This document shows positions 33,023 through 41,810 of a stretch of 55,038 bases of DNA, piece after piece; position 1 is the stretch's first letter; each line of letters starts with the position of its first letter. Below the pieces are notes generated by a model. That model was not told where the DNA came from, did no database searches, and worked only from the letters and a program-made list of their open reading frames with translations. The DNA comes from JAMCUI01 sp964520615 (GTDB lineage: Bacteria; Patescibacteriota; Microgenomatia; 2-02-FULL-39-11), in contig CAZFNL010000099.1 in NCBI GenBank assembly GCA_964520615.1, forward strand, positions 1 to 55,038, read 5' to 3'. The translations under genes and the position numbers were made by a program.

Positions 33023-35046
33023 GGCGAATAATTTATGGACATATCATAAAGAGTTGGCGTGTAATTCATATCGGTTGAAGTCATATAGATTTTATAGCTG
33101 AAACATTCTCCCGGATTTATAAATCCTAAACCGTTATTAATAAGAGGAATTGCTCCCGATATAATGTTGCCGTTTGGGGTAAAATAACTGCCCGAGGTAC
33201 CATCCTGACCGATGTAGTTGAAATTGGTATTTAGGCAGCTTCCACCTGCTGGAGGCGCTGACGCAACCTGTATTTTTATAGTAGTTTGACTAGGTTGGGA
33301 GATTGTTGCCTGAAAGCGGTTGAAGGCTACAGTATAACCCGGATCAATAGTGCTTGAAATAAATGTGCCGTTTGTGGCATAGCCTCCGCCTCCCGCTCCA
33401 CCCATAATTATCTGGAATTGATCGTGGGCATCGCCGGTTATGATATAAGAAAAAGCGTCTCCGTCAGCTTCTGATACCGGGGCAACTCCAAAAACACCGG
33501 TGGGAATAGAGAGTCCACCGCAAAGAGTGGGATTGCTTTCATTTGAAATATCAACGACTTGGTATTGTAATGATCCACCGGTTCCTACTATTAGTGCCCT
33601 GTTTCCCGAAACTACTGTCATACCGCGCGGATCAGTATTGCCTGCATTGAAAGTGCCCTTAATAGAGTAAAAGTTGGGTAAAATCCACCACCAGGGAGGA
33701 TCTGGCGTAGAGGTATCAACTATAAAAAAACCTTTTGGGAAATAACCTGCACCATTGTTGAAAGCGACATAAGCGCGTGTTCCAGCGCTGTTTACAGAAA
33801 GTCCTTGCGGCTGTTGCTGCCAGGTAAGGTTGGAGACGCCAACTATCTTAAACGATCTGCCTCCGTTTGAAATCTTTATTTTCTGTAATCCAAAGAGGGT
33901 GTTGGCGGAACTGACATATGCATAACCGTTATTTACCACTACCTGTTCGGCTAGCGGTTGGTAGCCTATGTTAAACCACATGGGAAATGAGCCAAGAGGG
34001 AAAGAGTGAGCGCCATTTTTATTTGTAATGTCGTAAGTGTACAGTTTTATGCCTGATGTGACATAAAGTATGTTGTTGTCCACATAGATACCGTTTGCAG
34101 CATTTGCGCCTGAAATAGTAACCCAGCCTATTTTGGGATACGGTGGAGGTTGGGTCAAATCCAGTATTATAACCTGTTCTGAAGTATCATCAGTTGCCAG
34201 GTAGGCATAGTTGCCGTCACTAAAGACGGCATTGGTTTTATAGTTACTGGTATAAGTGCCGGAGATTGTCGCCACAGGCGGAGTGGGTTGTGGTGGGTCA
34301 CTGATGTCGACTTTGGCAAAGGTTACGCCATTTGTCCCGTCTCCTGTACCTACATAGGCAGCACCCGGGATAGCGTCGATTGCATTTCCCTGTTTTGGTA
34401 ATGTCAGCGTATTGACAATATTGTTTTGGGGCTGGCACCAGTTGCCTTGTCCTACTGTAGTCAGTGTCACTTCGCCTCCACTAGTATTGGTTGTAATAGT
34501 GTAGTTTTTAGTTCCAGCGTCAAAATCTGACTGAGTGGTTTGGATAAAAGTAGCGTTATTAAGATACCTAGTCAGATATTGTGTAGACGCGACGGAAGCA
34601 ACAATTGGTATGTTCCATGAAACTGAAATATCAATTCTTTTTGTGGAAGGGTCAACTGTTCCGCCGCTTGTAACAATATTACCGTTTGTGTCACGCAGAA
34701 CATCACTTATCGTTATCTGTCTTGTAATGCCGTCTATGACATCCGGTCCGGGAGATAAGATCCATGTGTTTTGGGATACAACCGGATGATACGTTCCGTT
34801 TGTAGCGATTGCCGACCAGCTTCCTTCCCTGATGACTCTTATGGCTTCCTGTGTTTCCTGTAAGAGACTGGTTGCTTCTTCTCTTTGCTGCTGCTGGGCT
34901 TTGCCGCTGCCGGATGCAATAAATCCAGTCAGAAGCGCCGGTAGAAAAGCAGATGTGAGGGCTATGGCAATAATAAGCTCAATAAGCGACTGGCCTTTTA
35001 GGTTTTTATTCCTTATTTTTTTAATTGACTGAAGTGATGACGCCAT
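33019..35046 (-). CDS. Large minor pilin fused to a beta-propeller-like adhesin domain
   Basis: The protein has 675 residues, several times the length of a pilin. Residues 18-45 are a prepilin helix (KG/QSLIELIIAIALTSAFLPAL). A GspI/PilV-like region runs to about 190. Then come repeats rich in YVGTGDG, YLATDDTSEQVIILDL, LYVTSGIKLYTYDI and AYVSSANTL. These resemble LVIVD/NHL-type propeller blades up to about residue 540. A C-terminal jelly-roll-like domain begins GTFISSTIDPGY. It is a probable pilus-tip adhesin, comparable in idea to PilY1 but covalently part of a pilin. It overlaps both neighbours. Confidence 0.78.
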   Translation of the reverse strand: MASSLQSIKKIRNKNLKGQSLIELIIAIALTSAFLPALLTGFIASGSGKAQQQQREEATSLLQETQEAIRVIREGSWSAIATNGTYHPVVSQNTWILSPGPDVIDGITRQITISDVLRDTNGNIVTSGGTVDPSTKRIDISVSWNIPIVASVASTQYLTRYLNNATFIQTTQSDFDAGTKNYTITTNTSGGEVTLTTVGQGNWCQPQNNIVNTLTLPKQGNAIDAIPGAAYVGTGDGTNGVTFAKVDISDPPQPTPPVATISGTYTSNYKTNAVFSDGNYAYLATDDTSEQVIILDLTQPPPYPKIGWVTISGANAANGIYVDNNILYVTSGIKLYTYDITNKNGAHSFPLGSFPMWFNIGYQPLAEQVVVNNGYAYVSSANTLFGLQKIKISNGGRSFKIVGVSNLTWQQQPQGLSVNSAGTRAYVAFNNGAGYFPKGFFIVDTSTPDPPWWWILPNFYSIKGTFNAGNTDPRGMTVVSGNRALIVGTGGSLQYQVVDISNESNPTLCGGLSIPTGVFGVAPVSEADGDAFSYIITGDAHDQFQIIMGGAGGGGYATNGTFISSTIDPGYTVAFNRFQATISQPSQTTIKIQVASAPPAGGSCLNTNFNYIGQDGTSGSYFTPNGNIISGAIPLINNGLGFINPGECFSYKIYMTSTDMNYTPTLYDMSINYSP

Positions 35047-35524
35047 ATAGATTTAATATAATAGTATTTTGTTCATTGCTGGCGGTGTTTCTTATCACGA
35101 TAGTATCTGATCCTGGAGTAAAACCCGATATCTCTCCACTTCCTTTTATAAACACCAGGCTTCCCAAGGGAAAAGATAGGTTGGGAAAAGTTATATTTTC
35201 GCCCAGATTTATGACCAGGTTTGATGGATCGCTAGGGTTATATACGCTTCCATTAAACAAAGTATATTTTGTCGATTCAAAATATATGCCAAAATTTCCG
35301 TCAGATGTACCTCCTTGTGTGTCTCCTGTCTGGGCTTTCAATTGTTGAGATTTAATATCATTTATAAGAGTGGTAAGGCTGGAGGAGAGGGTAGTGCGTT
35401 GTTGTAGACCTAAAAGATTGACTGTTATAGTACCTGAGAGTAAGAGGAAGAATGCCATGACCACGACTAATTCAACAATGGACATGCCGTTTTTATGATT
35501 TCGTCCGAAAGAAAATGAGGGCAT
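35021..35524 (-). CDS. GspH/FimT-like prepilin
   Basis: 167 residues with the prepilin-type helix NGMSIVELVVVMAFFLLLSG, including Glu at the usual place. The beta-rich domain has FGIYFESTKYTLFNG and SGEISGF, as in GspH pseudopilins. It ends inside the start of the large pilin (26-bp overlap), so the two are translationally coupled. Confidence 0.8.
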   Translation of the reverse strand: MPSFSFGRNHKNGMSIVELVVVMAFFLLLSGTITVNLLGLQQRTTLSSSLTTLINDIKSQQLKAQTGDTQGGTSDGNFGIYFESTKYTLFNGSVYNPSDPSNLVINLGENITFPNLSFPLGSLVFIKGSGEISGFTPGSDTIVIRNTASNEQNTIILNLYGVITSVN

Positions 35525-35541
35525 AAATTATATTAGAAAGT

Positions 35542-36591
35542 TTATCTGCCTACCTGTCCAATAAGGCTGTAAATAGGTGCGATAATTGAAAGCATCATAC
35601 CGCCGATAAGTATGCCGACAAAGATAAGCATGATAGGCTCAAGGAGTGTGGTAACTGTAGATAAAGTCTTGCCGACCTGGTAATCCATGTATTCTGAAAT
35701 ATCCAGCATTGATTTCTCCAGAGCACCGCTTTTTTCCCCAGCTTCAGTGATTTTAATCATAATCCTGGGAATTATCTTCTTATTATCTCTGAGTCCTTCA
35801 GAAAGCCTTCTACCGGAAAGAACCACATCACGGCAATGTCTGATTGCCACGGATACCTCTTTTTTCAAAACTGCATTTTGAATCAACTCCAGGGCAAAGG
35901 TGATGGGGATTCCGGCAGACAAAAGAAGAGAAAGGCTTCTGGTGAAGCGGGTGATATCCATCTCTTTGGCAAGCCGTGAAACAAGAGGGAGGGAAATAAT
36001 GACTGTCAGAAGCAGACGTTTCTGTCTTTTATATAAAAGGTAAATAAATATTAATATTGCGGCAGTCATGGAAATTATAGGTATGGTGTAAGTGAGAAGC
36101 ATGTTAGAAACAAATATGAGTATTTTTGTCGGCAGCGGCAGAATGACATTTAGACGCAGGAAGACCTGTGAGATTTTGGGGATAATAAAAGTGAGCATCA
36201 TAAGAAGTACGCCGCCGAAAGCAATAAGTATTAGGACAGGATAAGCCATGGCAGCCTTTATTTTATCCTTGAATTCGATTTCATTTTTGATATATGCTGT
36301 CATGTCATCCAGCGTCACTTCAAGAGTACCTGCTTCCTCAGCGGCCCGGATGATGTTTACCTCAACCTGATCAAAGACTGATGGGAATTTTTCAAAAGAG
36401 GAATAAAGTCTTTTCCCTTGCGTGAGGTCTTCACGGAGAGTTTCTAGAATTTTTTTCTGGTTTCCACGAGCGTCCTCAAGAAGGGAATCAACAATTTCCA
36501 AAATGGATATGCCCGCGGAAAGCATTATAGACATGTTGGTAACAAAGCCTATTTTTTCACCGTCCGAAAGTGTCAGGTTTTCAGTTTTCAT
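35542..36591 (-). CDS. pilC: PilC/GspF inner-membrane pilus platform protein
   Basis: The 349-residue protein has two repeats of the GspF domain. The first starts at about residue 10 (FVTNMSIMLSAGISILEIVDSL) and the second near residue 215 (FTRSLSLLLSAGIPITFALELI). Three membrane segments are seen, ending in LLEPIMLIFVGILIGGMMLSIIAPIYSLI. PilC couples the assembly ATPase to pilin insertion. It overlaps pilB by 11 bp. Confidence 0.93.
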   Translation of the reverse strand: MKTENLTLSDGEKIGFVTNMSIMLSAGISILEIVDSLLEDARGNQKKILETLREDLTQGKRLYSSFEKFPSVFDQVEVNIIRAAEEAGTLEVTLDDMTAYIKNEIEFKDKIKAAMAYPVLILIAFGGVLLMMLTFIIPKISQVFLRLNVILPLPTKILIFVSNMLLTYTIPIISMTAAILIFIYLLYKRQKRLLLTVIISLPLVSRLAKEMDITRFTRSLSLLLSAGIPITFALELIQNAVLKKEVSVAIRHCRDVVLSGRRLSEGLRDNKKIIPRIMIKITEAGEKSGALEKSMLDISEYMDYQVGKTLSTVTTLLEPIMLIFVGILIGGMMLSIIAPIYSLIGQVGR

Positions 36592-38275
36592 ACTGGTCTT
36601 CTACTTTTATTACGCGCAGCACTTCCTCGATGGTGGTAATTCCTTGAGAGACGCGTTTGAGGCCATCGTCAAGCATGGTGGTCATACCTTCATTTATGGC
36701 GGTGCGTGCTATGACATCTGAATCCTGTTTTTCGATAATAAGTTTTTTTATATCTTTAGTGACTTCAAGCACTTCAAATATACCAACCCTGCCTTTATAA
36801 CCTGTATAGTGGCAAAGTTTGTACCCCTTGCCGATATAGGTTTTAATCTCGTTTTCAGGACCGAAGTTTTTTGTGATAATTTCAGGAGGTATATGAGTAG
36901 CCAATTCTTCGGAACTTATTGAAGTTTGGGTTCTACACATTTCACAAATCCTGCGTAGAAGCCTCTGGGCAATAATTACATTTACTGTTGAGGCTACCAG
37001 AAAGGGTTCCACCCGCATATCGATAAGCCGCGGCAAGGCAGTAGCTGCGTCGTTTGTGTGAAGAGTGGAAAGGACAAGATGTCCGGTCAAGGCCGCATTT
37101 ACTGCGATTGCCGCAGTTTCAGTGTCCCGAATTTCCCCGACAAAGATGATATTTGGATCCTGCCGCAAAATAGATCGTAGGCCATTGGCAAATGTAAGGT
37201 TGGCTTTGGTATTTACCTGGATCTGGTTTACTCCTTTTATCCTGTATTCGACCGGGTCCTCAATAGTGGTGATATTTTTTTCCCTAGTATTGAGTATTTT
37301 TAGTATGGCGTATATTGCAGTGGTCTTGCCGGCACCTGTAGGGCCGGTGGAAAGAATCATACCGTAAGGCTTGTTATAAGCTTCAGTGACTTTTTTCAGA
37401 TCTTTTTCGTTCATCCCGAGATCCAAAAGTGAAAGATGTTCCACACTTGATGCAAGAAGTCTCAAAACAGCTTTTTCCCCGTCGACTACAGGCAATATGG
37501 AGACACGCAAATCCAGATTGTCATGGTCAACGGCAATCCTGATTTTTCCATCCTGGGGTCCCATATGTTCATCCGTGCGCAGTTTGGCCAGAACTTTTAT
37601 TCTTGTAATTATCCTGTCATTGAGTATTTTGGGTACATAAAGGACATTATGTAGAATTCCGTCGATTCTAAATCTGACAACAGAATTTTTTTCCTCAGGC
37701 TCGATATGTATATCTGAGGCTTTATCCTCATAAGCGTATTCAATAAGAAGATCAACTATTTTGGAAATTGGAGCTTCATCACTATCTGTAGTATTGGTCC
37801 GGCCAATTTCTTCTTTCAGAAGGCTGTCAAAAGTTTTTTGAAGGTTTTTACGGTATATATGAAGGGTGTTATGAATATCTTTTTCCGTGGCCAGATAAGC
37901 AGTAATATTTTCATTTGTCTTTTTCGCAATCATCTCTAGAACGTGATTATTTGACGGGTCAGCCATAGCTACTTTTATACCATCTTTATCCCGGCCAAAG
38001 GGGATGACATTTTGTTTTTTGGCAAATCTTTCGGGAATGATATGGACTATCTCGTCGGGGATGGAAATTTTACCGAGTGTAACAAAGGGATATTTGAGAA
38101 ATTCAGCGGTCAGTTTACCCAGATTTTCGTCTGATATGATTTCTTTTTCAACCAGTGCCTCGCCAAAGGAGATGCTTGAGTTTTTGGCGAGTTCTGACAC
38201 TTCCTCAAGCACTTTTTCGTTTACCAGTCCTTTTTGAGCCACCAACTGTTTAAGCTGGCTATCGGGCAGTAGCAT
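36581..38275 (-). CDS. pilB: Type IV pilus assembly ATPase
   Basis: The protein has 564 residues. An N-terminal MshEN-type domain spans about 1-150. The ATPase core has Walker A STGPTGAGKTTAIYAIL near residue 305, the Asp box and Walker B IIFVGEIRDTETA, and a His box TGHLVLSTLHTNDA. The C-terminal zinc region has RRICEMC but only one Cys in YKLCHYTGYKGR, so the usual four-Cys set is incomplete. It is the first gene of the minus-strand assembly operon. No pilT retraction ATPase is present here. Confidence 0.94.
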   Translation of the reverse strand: MLLPDSQLKQLVAQKGLVNEKVLEEVSELAKNSSISFGEALVEKEIISDENLGKLTAEFLKYPFVTLGKISIPDEIVHIIPERFAKKQNVIPFGRDKDGIKVAMADPSNNHVLEMIAKKTNENITAYLATEKDIHNTLHIYRKNLQKTFDSLLKEEIGRTNTTDSDEAPISKIVDLLIEYAYEDKASDIHIEPEEKNSVVRFRIDGILHNVLYVPKILNDRIITRIKVLAKLRTDEHMGPQDGKIRIAVDHDNLDLRVSILPVVDGEKAVLRLLASSVEHLSLLDLGMNEKDLKKVTEAYNKPYGMILSTGPTGAGKTTAIYAILKILNTREKNITTIEDPVEYRIKGVNQIQVNTKANLTFANGLRSILRQDPNIIFVGEIRDTETAAIAVNAALTGHLVLSTLHTNDAATALPRLIDMRVEPFLVASTVNVIIAQRLLRRICEMCRTQTSISSEELATHIPPEIITKNFGPENEIKTYIGKGYKLCHYTGYKGRVGIFEVLEVTKDIKKLIIEKQDSDVIARTAINEGMTTMLDDGLKRVSQGITTIEEVLRVIKVEDQYEN

Positions 38276-38336
38276 GGCAGTTATCCTAAATAAAATTAAC
38301 TAAAATTATCTGCAGTTGTTTAAGCTGGCTATAGGG
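38248..38336. repeat. Imperfect direct repeat of the pilB 5' end, 70 bp apart
   Basis: GTTTAAGCTGGCTATCGGG (38248-38266, inside pilB) recurs with one mismatch at 38318-38336, upstream of the gene. The partial copy at about 70 bp resembles the copies beside the tRNA genes. Confidence 0.65.
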
Positions 38337-38423
38337 TGACAGATAACTAATAAATTATTAATAATGTATATTATGATGATACTATCTTGTGAGTTCAAAC
38401 TGCAACAGAAATATCTTTTTTTC

Positions 38424-38617
38424 TTGACAGGTATGTTAAAATGGTTACATTAACTTGGAAAAGCGTTGATCCGGAAGGTTGGAGCCGGGGAGCTGAGCAA
38501 AAGTATGCTACGGAGGCGAAACCGTAAAAAGTCAAGCAGCGTGTGTCGTAATTAAAACGGAGCACGTCAGAAAAAGGTTTCCTTGCTGATGTCCCGACTT
38601 TACGTCGGGATTTTTTT
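38424..38617 (+). ncRNA. Unidentified structured leader or small RNA ahead of the trp T-box
   Basis: TTGACA (38424 onward) with TACATT 16 bp later is a weak promoter. About 130 nt of GC-richer sequence follow, with nested pairing GGTT/AACC, GCC/GGC and AGC/GCT between about 38475 and 38525. A strong terminator, TCCCGAC-TTTAC-GTCGGGA with seven T, ends it at 38592-38617. It could be stem I/II/III of the T-box leader or a separate attenuated RNA. I could not match it to a known class or find a TGG specifier in a typical stem I. Confidence 0.45.
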
Positions 38618-38619
38618 AT

Positions 38620-38755
38620 TCTCACATTGAGTATCCAGCAAGTCGACGAATCAAGGTGGCACCACGAAGAATTAGCGTCTAGAAATTGGTTTCTTGCGGC
38701 TAATAAATCGTCCTTTATTATTCATATTTTATGGATGAAAAAGGGCGATTTTTTT
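38620..38755 (+). promoter_or_regulatory. T-box antiterminator and terminator controlling trp genes
   Basis: AAGGTGGCACCACG at 38653-38666 is a good T-box sequence that binds the uncharged tRNA acceptor end. GACG/CGTC pairing brackets it. A 12-bp terminator stem, AAATCGTCCTTT (38705-38716) with AAAGGGCGATTT (38740-38751), ends in T residues that touch the trpE ATG. The same stem would also hide AAAGGG, the likely ribosome-binding site. tRNA-Trp is the expected ligand by context. Confidence 0.8.
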
Positions 38756-40138
38756 ATGGTGAAAAATATTCTGACAGTGCAAATCGGCCGATATCAGGAG
38801 GAAAAATTGGATATTCAGCTTTCGGCATTTGAGGTCTTCAAAAGACTTTATTCTTCCTGTTGCGAAGTGTTTCTTCTTGAGTCACTTGGAGAGGAAGGCA
38901 AATACAATAGATATTCCTATGTAGGTTTTTCCCCTGCGTATTTGATATCGGCATTAGGGGGAGAATTGATTATTAATAACCAGTTATTCAAAACTGAGAA
39001 TCCATACAGATTTCTGGTCGAAAAATTTAGCTTGCTGCAAAGTAATGGAAAGGGTTTTTGTGGAGGATTAGTCGGTTACGTTTCCTACGAATGTACAAAA
39101 TACTTTGAGCCGGCATTTTCAGATTTAACAAATTCCGGATTTCCCGATTTCCAGTTTGGTTTTTATGAAGACGGGCTTAAGTTTGATAAGAAAGGAAATT
39201 TTATCAGCTATTTCCACCACGGCAAATCAAGGAAAAGGGAAGTGGAAAATCTTATAAACCGTTCGGGGAGATTGGAAACGTTCAAGTATAAAGTTATCCC
39301 ACCCGTGTTTGGAAAAGAGAAACATAGAGAAATGGTAAGAGAGGTACAGAAAAATATAAAGGTGGGCAATATCTTTCAAGCAGTATTGTCACTTAAAAAG
39401 CATTATCAGGTAAGCGGGGACAAAAGAAGAATTTATGCCATTTTGCGCCGTATTAATCCTTCTCCCTATATGGTTTATATGAAATTTGGTCAGAGGGAAA
39501 TAATTTGTGCCAGCCCGGAACTTCTTATACGCGTGAAAGGTAAAGATATAGAACATTTCGGTACGCTTGCTGGCACGATAGGCAGGGGTAAGGACTTGAA
39601 GGAAGATAATTTGCTTGCACAAAAACTGGTGACAAATGAAAAAGAAATGGCGGAACACATGATGCTTGTTGATCTGGCCAGAAACGATATAGGAAAAATT
39701 TGTCAATTCGGAAGCGTCAGGGTAGATAAGCTGCATACGGTGAGAAAATACAGTAATGTACAACATTTGTATTCGGAAGTAAGAGGAAAGCTAACTGAAA
39801 GGGAAAATTGCTATAGCGCGCTTTCCGCATGTTTTCCCGCCGGGACGCTCAGCGGAGCACCCAAGATTGAAGCGATGAAACTTATTAGCAGATTAGAAGG
39901 TGAGTCAAGGGGGCCTTACGGCGGAGTCGCCGGATACTTTTCCCTGAACAGTGAGGCAATGCTGGCAATCATCATAAGATCTCTTTTTATTAATGGCGAT
40001 CATGCGTATACGCAGACGGGAAGCGGAATAGTCTTGGATTCAAGGGCGGAAAGTGAATACCAGGAAATAATAAATAAACAGAAAGCAATTGAGGAAGCCC
40101 TTCGGCTTGCTTCGCATCCTCAGGATAAACTTTTATGA
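38756..40138 (+). CDS. trpE: Anthranilate synthase component I
   Basis: TrpE converts chorismate and ammonia to anthranilate. The chosen ATG directly follows the T-box terminator and gives MVKNILTVQIGRYQ. An in-frame TTG at 38627 would translate the regulatory RNA and is rejected. The protein has about 460 residues. Motifs include HFGTLAGTIGRG, LVDLARNDIGKIC, CFPAGTLSGAPKIEAM and the C-terminal YTQTGSGIVLDSRAESEYQE. It overlaps trpG by 4 bp. Confidence 0.93.
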   Translation: MVKNILTVQIGRYQEEKLDIQLSAFEVFKRLYSSCCEVFLLESLGEEGKYNRYSYVGFSPAYLISALGGELIINNQLFKTENPYRFLVEKFSLLQSNGKGFCGGLVGYVSYECTKYFEPAFSDLTNSGFPDFQFGFYEDGLKFDKKGNFISYFHHGKSRKREVENLINRSGRLETFKYKVIPPVFGKEKHREMVREVQKNIKVGNIFQAVLSLKKHYQVSGDKRRIYAILRRINPSPYMVYMKFGQREIICASPELLIRVKGKDIEHFGTLAGTIGRGKDLKEDNLLAQKLVTNEKEMAEHMMLVDLARNDIGKICQFGSVRVDKLHTVRKYSNVQHLYSEVRGKLTERENCYSALSACFPAGTLSGAPKIEAMKLISRLEGESRGPYGGVAGYFSLNSEAMLAIIIRSLFINGDHAYTQTGSGIVLDSRAESEYQEIINKQKAIEEALRLASHPQDKLL

Positions 40139-40725
40139 AAACACTTATTATTGATAACTATGATTCGTTTACTTACAACCTTTACCAATTAGTTGGGGAA
40201 TTAGAAGGGAATCCAGAGGTGGTAAGAAATGATAAGTTGACTACTTTGGATATTAAGAGGGGAATGTATACCCATATAGTAATTTCTCCCGGACCCGGAG
40301 ATCCTTCCGATAGGCAATATTTTGGAGTCTGTTCGGATGTAATCCAAATTTTTGGTTCAAGGATTCCCATTTTAGGAGTTTGTCTGGGACATCAGGGAAT
40401 AATTTATGCTTTTGGAGGTCAGATAGTCCGGGCTAAAGTTATAAAGCACGGAAAAACGAGCAATATAAGACATAATGGTAGAGGAATATTTGAAGGTATC
40501 AAAGATCTAGTGAAGGGAATGCGGTACCATTCGCTGGTTGGCGATATAGAAAGCTTACCAGTATGTTTGGAAATTACAGCAGAGTCTATTGACGATAGGG
40601 AAATCATGGGTATTAGACACAAAAATTATCCGGTCTTTGGTATCCAATTCCATCCAGAATCTATCGGAACCGACTATGGTAATTTGATTATCAAAAACTT
40701 TCTGTCAGAAAAGACAGGCAAATGA
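40135..40725 (+). CDS. trpG: Anthranilate synthase glutamine amidotransferase
   Basis: The 196-residue class I amidotransferase supplies ammonia to TrpE. The N-terminus is LIIDNYDSFTYNL. The triad is seen as LGVCLGHQG (Cys near residue 81) and QFHPESIGTD (His and Glu). It is a separate subunit, not fused to trpD. Its start overlaps the trpE stop as ATGA. Confidence 0.95.
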   Translation: MKTLIIDNYDSFTYNLYQLVGELEGNPEVVRNDKLTTLDIKRGMYTHIVISPGPGDPSDRQYFGVCSDVIQIFGSRIPILGVCLGHQGIIYAFGGQIVRAKVIKHGKTSNIRHNGRGIFEGIKDLVKGMRYHSLVGDIESLPVCLEITAESIDDREIMGIRHKNYPVFGIQFHPESIGTDYGNLIIKNFLSEKTGK

Positions 40726-40796
40726 ATATGAGTCAGTCGGAACAAAAGAGGGGAAGAAGATTATGAAGAATTTTCTGGATATATAAAAGGATAATT

Positions 40797-41810
40797 ATGG
40801 ATTTTAAGAAAAAACTGGAAAAGATAATAAACAGGCAGGATTTGACACGTTTTGAAGCCGAGGAGCTAATGGAGGATATTTTATTTGGCAATCTGACGTC
40901 GCCACAAATTTCATCTGTTTTGACGGCATTGCGGATGAAAGAGGAATCACCGAAAGAGATATTTGGATTTATAAACGTTATGAGAAAACATATGGTGAAG
41001 ATAAAAACTCGCGCGCTTACTATTGATACATGCGGGACAGGGGGAGACGGAAAAGGGACATTTAACATATCAACAGCTGCGGCGCTCTTGACGGCCGCTT
41101 CCGGGGTAAATGTTGCAAAACACGGCAACAGGAATGCTTCAAGCCTTTGCGGTAGTGCCGACGTGTTGGAGGAATTGGGGGTTGGGATAAACCTGGCGTC
41201 TGTCCAGGCGGAAAAAATGCTCAGCAAAATCGGATTTACTTTTTTATACGCACCTTTGTTTCATCCGGCAATGAAAAAAGTCGTGCCGGTAAGAAGAGAG
41301 TTGAAGATTCGGACAGTTTTTAATTTTCTGGGTCCGTTTGTGTCTCCGGCCGGAGTCAAAAGGCAGATTATAGGCGTACCCGGCGTTATGCTTGCGCGAA
41401 GACTTGCTGAGGTAGCCGGTAATTTGGATTATGAACATCTGCTTGTTGTTGCCGGCAGCGACGGAATGGATGAAATCAGCCTGTCGGCGCCGACTGTACT
41501 TTTTGAAGTTAAGGGGAGAAGGATGAGTAAGATGGCTGTTGATCCGCAAAGTTTCGGATTTGAGAAAGTCTCTCAGGAAGATATAAGAGGAGGAGACGCG
41601 AAGGAAAATGCCCGGATAATAAGAAGAATTTTTGACGGGAAGAAAAGTGCGGCAAGAGATATTGTGGTATTAAATAGTGCCGCGGCACTTTATGTAGCCG
41701 GAAAAACCAAAACAATTTCGGATGGTGTAGGACTAGCAGCCGAAACAATAGACAGCGGGAAAGCAAAAGAGTTATTAGAAAAAGTTGTTAATTATAGATA
41801 TGAGAACTAA
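40797..41810 (+). CDS. trpD: Anthranilate phosphoribosyltransferase
   Basis: TrpD attaches PRPP-derived ribose phosphate to anthranilate. The protein has 337 residues. Motifs are DTCGTGGDGKGTFNIST (PRPP site near residue 80), KHGNRNASSLCGSADVLEELG and FNFLGPFVSPA. AAAGGA precedes the ATG, 71 bp after trpG. The 3' end overlaps trpC. Confidence 0.96.
   Translation: MDFKKKLEKIINRQDLTRFEAEELMEDILFGNLTSPQISSVLTALRMKEESPKEIFGFINVMRKHMVKIKTRALTIDTCGTGGDGKGTFNISTAAALLTAASGVNVAKHGNRNASSLCGSADVLEELGVGINLASVQAEKMLSKIGFTFLYAPLFHPAMKKVVPVRRELKIRTVFNFLGPFVSPAGVKRQIIGVPGVMLARRLAEVAGNLDYEHLLVVAGSDGMDEISLSAPTVLFEVKGRRMSKMAVDPQSFGFEKVSQEDIRGGDAKENARIIRRIFDGKKSAARDIVVLNSAAALYVAGKTKTISDGVGLAAETIDSGKAKELLEKVVNYRYEN

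Noticed and set aside
38457..38617. SRP RNA, c-di-GMP or c-di-AMP riboswitch identity for the trp leader RNA
   Set aside because: Short phrases such as CCGGAAGG resemble parts of SRP RNA, but the asymmetric loop and other conserved cores are missing.
38395..38625. 76-codon frame on the minus strand before the trp operon
   Set aside because: It lies on the opposite strand of the structured trp leader and overlaps two RNA features.
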